Shown here piece after piece: positions 58,701 to 64,000 of a DNA stretch of 64,000 nucleotides. The translations under genes were made by a program, and so were the position numbers. Each line of letters begins with the position of its first letter. Position 1 is the first letter of the stretch. Source of the stretch: Halichondria panicea (Eukaryota > Porifera > Demospongiae > Suberitida > Halichondriidae). The DNA lies in contig NC_087390.1 in assembly GCF_963675165.1 (NCBI RefSeq), positions 537,001 through 601,000 of the forward strand, read 5' to 3'. The notes beneath the pieces were generated by a model. That model worked only from the letters and a program-made list of their open reading frames with translations. It did no database searches and was not told the origin of the DNA.

Positions 58701-60245
58701 AATTGCTGTATAATTATAGTGTCACTTACTGTGTTATGAATATCATTATCCCAGTTAACAACAAAATGTATTTCCCTGCTGTACAGCTCTGAGCCAAGGT
58801 AGTAGAGGCTGGCAGTGTACACTCTCTCCACATTCTCTCCTGTCACAGCCAGCCCACTAAACTGGCTCAGCTCCAGTGATCCATACGAACTGTGCTCAGT
58901 GAAAGAGCCACAGCCTTCGAGGTGCTTGAATGTATAGGGCAGACTCTCCTGGGAGCAATGTGCTCTCACAAATGAGAGCTTGGTGGAGCTGGTCATCTTG
59001 GCACAGTGCTGTATCTCAACTGTCAGCTGCTGTTGGAATCGACCCGAGGGAAGAGGACGTATCCAGAAGACACCACTAACCAACTGGAGATTGTTGGGAA
59101 ACAGGTACTGTCCAGCTACACTGGCCTTGATGTCTAGTCGACACTGGTCAACACCAGCTGGCAAGGAGCCCTGGGGTATGGTGAGCTTGAACCCATAGCC
59201 ATCCCAGTGGAAGGTTTGGGGTGAGTTGGTGACTATCACACACGTGCTGGCCACAACTTCAACACCAGGGAGGTCTGAGTAGAGGTAACAGTATAGAACA
59301 ATGCAAATGAGGTACCTAACTCACTGAATGGTATTGCATGATGCTGTACAGTAGACAATCCCAAAGGTAGTAGCTGTGAGACTGGTTCTTCACTTTTCAC
59401 TGTAGATAGACATACATACATGCATGAAATACGTATTTGCATAAATATTATGTACCAGGACGCTTGTTCTAGAATACATACAGTATACATGTTCTGTGAT
59501 TCAACCCTACCAGTGGTTGACCCTACAACTATTGCTGATACCAGCTGATGCCCAATCACCTTTAGTGGTCTGTGGATCAGCTTTGGTTTCCTGTTTGATA
59601 TGCTTCAGGGGAGATGAGGGTGACTGATTATCTACAAACAACAAGTTCACCTTTGTTTGCACATTGTCAAATAAATTGTTTCAAACTTTTATCAAATGTT
59701 GGCTCCTCTTTGATAGAAGCTGGGTCTAGTTGCTCTTCTTTCACCTTCTCAGATTTCAAATGATGCTCAAGGTTGATATTCGCCTTCTTCAATTGAATAT
59801 TCTTCAGTAGAATATTAGCACTAATGTACTCAGCCAGTACATTGTTTAGCCTGAGATTTTCTTGTTTCGGTGTTTCATCTGTGGAATTTTAAACATTAAA
59901 ACAAAACAGATAATCATTAATATGCTTACCATCTTTCTCCTCCTCTGAGTCACCTTCCTCATCAGGGGGTGGTCGAGGTGGGTCCTCGGGAACCGACCCT
60001 CTTAAGTACTTCTCTATCCGACCAGCCAGCTCACTCAAGCCTATCTCCTTGAGAACTCTGAACAGCTCTGTCCATGTGGGTGGGTGTGGTCCACGTCCTG
60101 ACTCCCACTCTCCCAAGATGTAGTTATACATCTCCCAAACATCCACACCAGCAACAGCTAGGAAGGCAGTGGGTGAGGTGTGTTGTACAAGCTCCTCTTT
60201 CACAGAGATTCCTGCTGAGACTTTGAGGCGATCAATAGCTCTCAT
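55789..60245 (-). CDS. Death-ZU5-Death domain protein
   Basis: Exons: 60245-59930, 59878-59687, 59631-59560, 59399-59325, 59274-58457, 57694-57508, 56491-56414, 56314-56039 and 55853-55789. They total 2079 nt (692 residues plus stop), and all splice phases agree. Domains in order: a Death-like fold (YNYILGEWESGRG, WTELFRVLKEIGLSELAGRI); an acidic DEEGDSEEEKD hinge; a coiled-coil charged region rich in IKEEP/VKSEEP words; ZU5 (FHWDGYGFKLTIPQGSLPAG, FWIRPLPSGRF); a basic linker; and an NLR-type Death domain (VNEKLIKVAGNWKELGLALG). It stops inside the proline-rich linker exon (DDDTSPGPSKTPKLSSGPTMQ split by no intron). ZU5-Death proteins (UNC5, PIDD, ankyrin families) act as scaffolds in death or immune signalling. 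The start may lie in an earlier exon, since an acceptor precedes 60276. Confidence 0.78.
56558..56746. mobile_element. MITE of the TAGCGGGTAA family in ZU5-gene intron
   Basis: The left end TACTGTAATATAGCGGGTAA and right end AACCCGCTACTG...ACGGTA are inverted and partly degenerate. About 189 bp, located between exons 6 and 7. Confidence 0.7.
56750..57500. other. Intron sequence without further features
   Basis: AT-rich intron of the ZU5 gene. No exon or element was recognised apart from the MITE just before it. Confidence 0.4.
57700..58450. other. Intron between ZU5 exon 5 and exon 6
   Basis: It contains a short hairpin near 58395-58440 (AACACGCCGAGA and TCTTCGGCGTGT). An open frame on the plus strand (58048-58260) is judged to be chance. 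No exon was recognised. Confidence 0.4.
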
Positions 60246-60404
60246 AGTGAAGTGACTGTCAGCATCAAATGGAGTCACTGTAAAGTGTGTGTCAGTGAAT
60301 AAAGATTATGTTCTGTTAAGCATGTTAGAACGTTAGAATTAGAAGTAAAAATAAATACTAAAACTACACATTCTCTCGGCTTTTGACGATCCTTCCTCAT
60401 AGTA

Positions 60405-60833
60405 GAGTAGACTCTCGCTATTCCAGCTCCCTGAAGTACGGCCACCTCGATATACCGGCCATTTGGCTTGGCACGGAATGCTAGCTATATGTTTACTGCA
60501 CAAAACTCGACCTGAAGTACGGCCACTCGCTATTCCGTTTACCGGCCAGTGCTGGCTGTCCCAAACAAGGTTTTCAATGTACTTTAATACGTGTATTACG
60601 GCCGGATATGACGTTTTGGGTGTGGTTTAGCAAATAAAATTGAATTACACTTAAATAGAGAACAAAATGATTCATTATCCTACATTATCCTCGAGACAAG
60701 AACCGCAAAAGTAGTCATTAGATTCGAGGTAAGGTCGTTTTTAAGCCGCGGCTATTTACTGAGATGCAGCCACCTCGCTATTCCGGCCAAGCTGCATGGT
60801 CCCAAGGGTGACCGGATTAACGAGAGTCTACTG
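60405..60833. mobile_element. 429-bp pogo/Tigger-like MITE with TA target duplication
   Basis: The ends GAGTAGACTCTCGCTATTCC and, inverted, CAGTAGACTCTCGTTAATCC resemble pogo/Tigger inverted repeats. The insertion site is TA in the NLR word CATAGTACACATA, as seen uninterrupted at 42000-42010; both sides keep TA (60403-60404, 60834-60835). The internal word GAAGTACGGCCAC is repeated. No transposase. Confidence 0.9.
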
Positions 60834-63133
60834 TACACATATATATAAGGAGTTGGAAGTACACACTGTGTCCATGGGTCATTCAGTTTAGTCAATCCAG
60901 CTAAAAACAATAGAATCATCTTGTATGATCCATCATCAGCCTTTGTTTCAAACAAGAGTAACTGGTCGTGTGGGGTTTTATTTTTCCAGATATAAAATGC
61001 AGCGAGGAACTCTTGAAGTGTTAGATGAAGGAAATTGTAAGATGGAGAACTGTTGCTTTTCTTATGTAAAGGATGTACACTGTTCATGAATCCAAGTGTG
61101 TTAGCATCAACAACATCTTCCTTGAAGAAAACCAATTGTTGTTTTTCTTTTGTTATTCCTTTGTACGCAATTTGGCAAGGCTTATCAAAATGTTCCTGAA
61201 GTGATGAAGGTAACTCACTCAGCTCACCACTCCAATCATTCTCTAAACATCTTTTAATCAAAATTTGAGAGTATTCGGTGTATAGTTCAGTTGTTGTGTT
61301 GGGGATTATGCTATTGCTATTCTCATGGTTTTCTCTGTACACTTCAACTACAATTCTGGCATGAAGAGGGTTATACATTGCACTAGAGATACATGGATTA
61401 GAGTTAATGTATTCACGTAGTTCTGGTGGAGCCCCATCTTTGATCATTAGATCAATGTATTCTTGAATTTGTTTGGAAGAAAAACCTAAGATTTCAATGA
61501 ACTGATCAACTCTTGAGCTACAAGTAACAGGTAGATCGCATACAGCCCAGGGCCTAGTGGTAACAACCACGGTACTAGCTGGCAGAAGACGTCCGTCTAT
61601 TAGTTTCTTAAATATAGAGTCATTTTCTCTAAGAGATGGTGGCAACTCATCCAGTCCTTCCAAAATGAAAAGTATGCCCTGCCCATGATTCTTTCGGATA
61701 ATAGCATAAATATTTTTGGAATAATCAGTATCTTCACATTGAAATAGATCAACTAATTCTACAGCTTTCTGAACATTCTCATCTCGAAGTCGGAGCAATA
61801 CAACGAGGGAGTAATCTGTCCAAACTTTACCATTAGCCCATCGTTTGCAAAGTTCCCATGACAAAGTCGTCTTACCTCCTCCAGGAGCCCCTTTAATGAC
61901 AACCAGTTTAGAGAATTTGCCCTCTACTTTGGAAGCTATCTGGTCCATTGTGATTGACTCTCTAGGAAATCCATCCAGCTCGCCTTTAACTATTTCTGAC
62001 CAGGATTCTTCAATTTCCTTTCTTGATAAATGTTTACTTATACATCTGCACATTCTAGATTAACAAAATGCTTAACACACTGGAGAGGATATTTGTCATC
62101 AGCAGGGAGAGCTCTTGTATCGTAAATACTAGTTAAGTATGATTGATAAATTCCTATTGCTTCATCTGGTTGGATGGTGGAACGATTATCGGATTTGGAT
62201 TCTACAGTATAAAAGAATAATCATGAAGCGAAGGTAATAATACAGTGGAATCTTCAATAATGGGCCCTCCAAACTAAGTAAACTGTGAGAATTACAACAA
62301 ATAGGACTGCGCTTCCACCCCCAAACTTTCAGAGTCTTACATGAACTAATGCAGCAATCCCTGAGATGGGTCCTTTACTCTATCACCACTCACACAAACT
62401 ACCGATTAGCTAACTCACTGGTTGGTCCAGGAGTCGTTGTGGACAATTTCTTCTTAGATGGCCCAGGTGAAGTATCGTCATCTGCTATAATTATATATAC
62501 AATTGACTGAAGTACATAAAGATAATAATATAAGTGTTCGTGATGAGTTGAACTATCCATTCACATAGTTAAGTACTGTTGACTATTCATGGAAATGCTT
62601 ATAGTGTGGTCTATATTGCTAGTAGCCTCACAATTGTTCTACATATCTAAGTTACGTTCCTAGCTTTAGGCTACGGTATACTGATATTTATCAATAGAAA
62701 AGGTCAAGGTTAGCCTCATGACTATTCATACCTGTACATGCCTCCTCTATAGCCTCAGCGACATCATTCCGTGCAACTGTTGGTGCTCTGAGACTTTGAC
62801 ATATGTCAGAATAGGTGAGAGGGCCAGTCTTCAAGCGAGCAGATATCATTTCACGTAAGCAGTCCTTGTTCCTGTGACACTCATCTTTTATATCTTTGAG
62901 GGTGCCAGGATCTAATCCCAGATCAAGTCCCAGGTCTAACCAGTCTCCAGCAGCTTTTATCAAGTTCTTGTAAACAAAATTCACATCACCGAGAGTCAGA
63001 ATTGAGCCTATAAAAATTACAACCAAATGATAAGTACACATGGTCATACACATGGTTTATGCAAGCATGTTCTCTGAGGAGCAATGTCATTGTGTATATT
63101 ATGTATCATAAGGAGACACCGCTTACCAAGCGT

Positions 63134-63160
63134 TGGTCCAGGGTTTGCTTCAACATCTCC
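63134..63160 (-). other. 2A motif of NLR-F
   Basis: GDVEANPGP with the leucine-rich run before it; the leader exons are fully open. Confidence 0.88.
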
Positions 63161-63957
63161 TGACTGTAACAGTAAGCGGAATATCAGTAACAGTATATAC
63201 AGACTGAGAGTGGGGGGCCGATTAGTGCTCTGAGCTCTCACTTGGAACTTGATCGGCTTTTCTTGAGTATCAAAAACTAGAAAGTAAGAGTGACGTTTAT
63301 AATTATTGTGGCAGTAAATATATAATTGATTACCTGATGTGGTTGAGTTCCATTGTTTCCGAGGGTTCCATCTCACCAAGCAGGCAGTGATGAGTGAGTA
63401 GCAGGTGATAAGCACAGCTGACAGAATGAGAACGGCCAGTGCACTCCCCCTCCATCCCAGCTCACAAGGAAACACTCCGGTCCAACTCAAGTCAACCATA
63501 GGGCAAGCAGGACGTGGGGGAGCTGGGTAGAGTTACATAAAATTAATATATTCATGTGATGTGACATCACAATTGTGGTCATGAGATTCCGTGAATACCA
63601 AGCAATGCTGTTTAAAACCGACCTTTATATTATAATTATGCAGATTATATGATGTAGCCTATGCTTTGTAATATGCTCCGTATTAATATGCTCGGTATAA
63701 TTATACCAAAGTGTATGATAAGAAATGTTATGCAATTATTGGTGAGTATGCTTCACTGACTTACAGGAAAAAGTTTGTAAGAAGAGTATGTATCTGATGG
63801 TGACCATAATGAAGTAGAGTTGGTAGAGGACAGGGGTGATCAACACAGAGGCAAGGCTGGCTCTGAGCTGCCAACTAGGCTTAGGGAAAACCAGGGTAAC
63901 ATCATCGTCCAGATCATTTGAGAGATAACTGGCATGTCTCTGAGATGTCATCTTCAT

Positions 63958-64000
63958 GGTTCTGTCAGAAGACCATGCAACTGTGCAGCTCCAAGATTCA
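63958..64000. promoter_or_regulatory. Start of the divergent interval of NLR-F (cut by window end)
   Basis: The 43 bp past the NLR-F ATG match the interval upstream of NLR-D (TTCTGTCAGAAGACCATGCAACTG). An EAF-like ATG would be expected about 200 bp beyond the window. Confidence 0.4.

Larger units (their letters stand above)
60364..63957 (-). pseudogene. NLR-F: 2A leader, Death, NACHT, cut short by a MITE
   Basis: Exons: 63957-63765, 63522-63334, 63276-63127, 63007-62732, 62481-62419 and 62201 onward. Leader, 2A and Death (VYKNLIKAAGDWLDLGLDLG) are open. In the NACHT exon a 2-nt gain near 62041 (GATGTATAAGTAAAC for GATGTAAGTAAAC) breaks the frame before Walker A. Downstream the NACHT motifs are intact (GAPGGGKTT, LFILEGLDEL, VVVTTRPWA). 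After VLPTPY a 429-bp MITE is inserted. Only about 40 bp of NLR sequence continue beyond it (the GSSKAERMC codons) before similarity ends at about 60364, so the rest of the exon and the LRR are lost. Confidence 0.87.

Overview
The window looks like sponge nuclear DNA, most likely a demosponge of the Amphimedon type (inference). The genes are split by short GT-AG introns and the non-coding DNA is AT-rich. Small inverted-repeat transposons are abundant. The dominant genes are Death-NACHT-LRR (NLR) immune receptors of the kind known to be expanded in that lineage. No prokaryotic features, rRNA or tRNA genes were recognised.

The window is a decaying tandem amplification of one locus. The repeated unit is about 10.5 kb and reads, left to right: the first three exons of an EAF-like (ELL-associated factor) gene (+), the last exons of a CPVL-like serine carboxypeptidase (+), then an NLR gene on the minus strand. 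The NLR first exon lies about 220 bp head-to-head with the EAF ATG of the next unit. NLR copies are: A (7.4-14.5 kb), B (19.1-24.2 kb), C (29.4-34.8 kb), D (40.2-45.2 kb), E (3' fragment, 50.5-51.5 kb) and F (5' part, 60.4-64.0 kb). Spliced models of A, C and D are divisible by three and encode about 1503, 1355 and 1339 residues. B, E and F are broken. A further block holds cyclophilin exons and the end of an unrecognised gene; it occurs at 0-2 kb and 15-17.5 kb.

The most notable feature is in the N-terminus of the NLRs. Five copies (A, B, C, D, F) start with a three-exon hydrophobic leader of about 174 residues that ends in the canonical 2A motif GDVEANPGP. The Death, NACHT and LRR modules follow. 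The predicted outcome is co-translational separation of a membrane or secretory leader from a cytosolic NLR beginning with proline. All internal exon junctions of the NLRs are phase 1, so modules can be swapped. Copy A has gained a second Death-like exon.

From 51.5 to 60.4 kb the array is interrupted by a different gene with a Death-ZU5-Death layout (about 692 residues). It shares its last Death exon and proline-rich linker exon with the NLRs but has ZU5 exons where the NLRs have the 2A leader. Behind it lies a rotted NACHT exon. A mutated isolated Death exon, a possible GTPase remnant and several MITEs fill the rest.

The EAF and CPVL pieces are passengers. No EAF copy has exons beyond the third, and no CPVL copy has the catalytic Ser or Asp exons. 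The CPVL intron has become a C-tract/CA minisatellite carrying short telomere-like repeats. Coordinates of exons were derived by hand from splice signals and comparison between copies.
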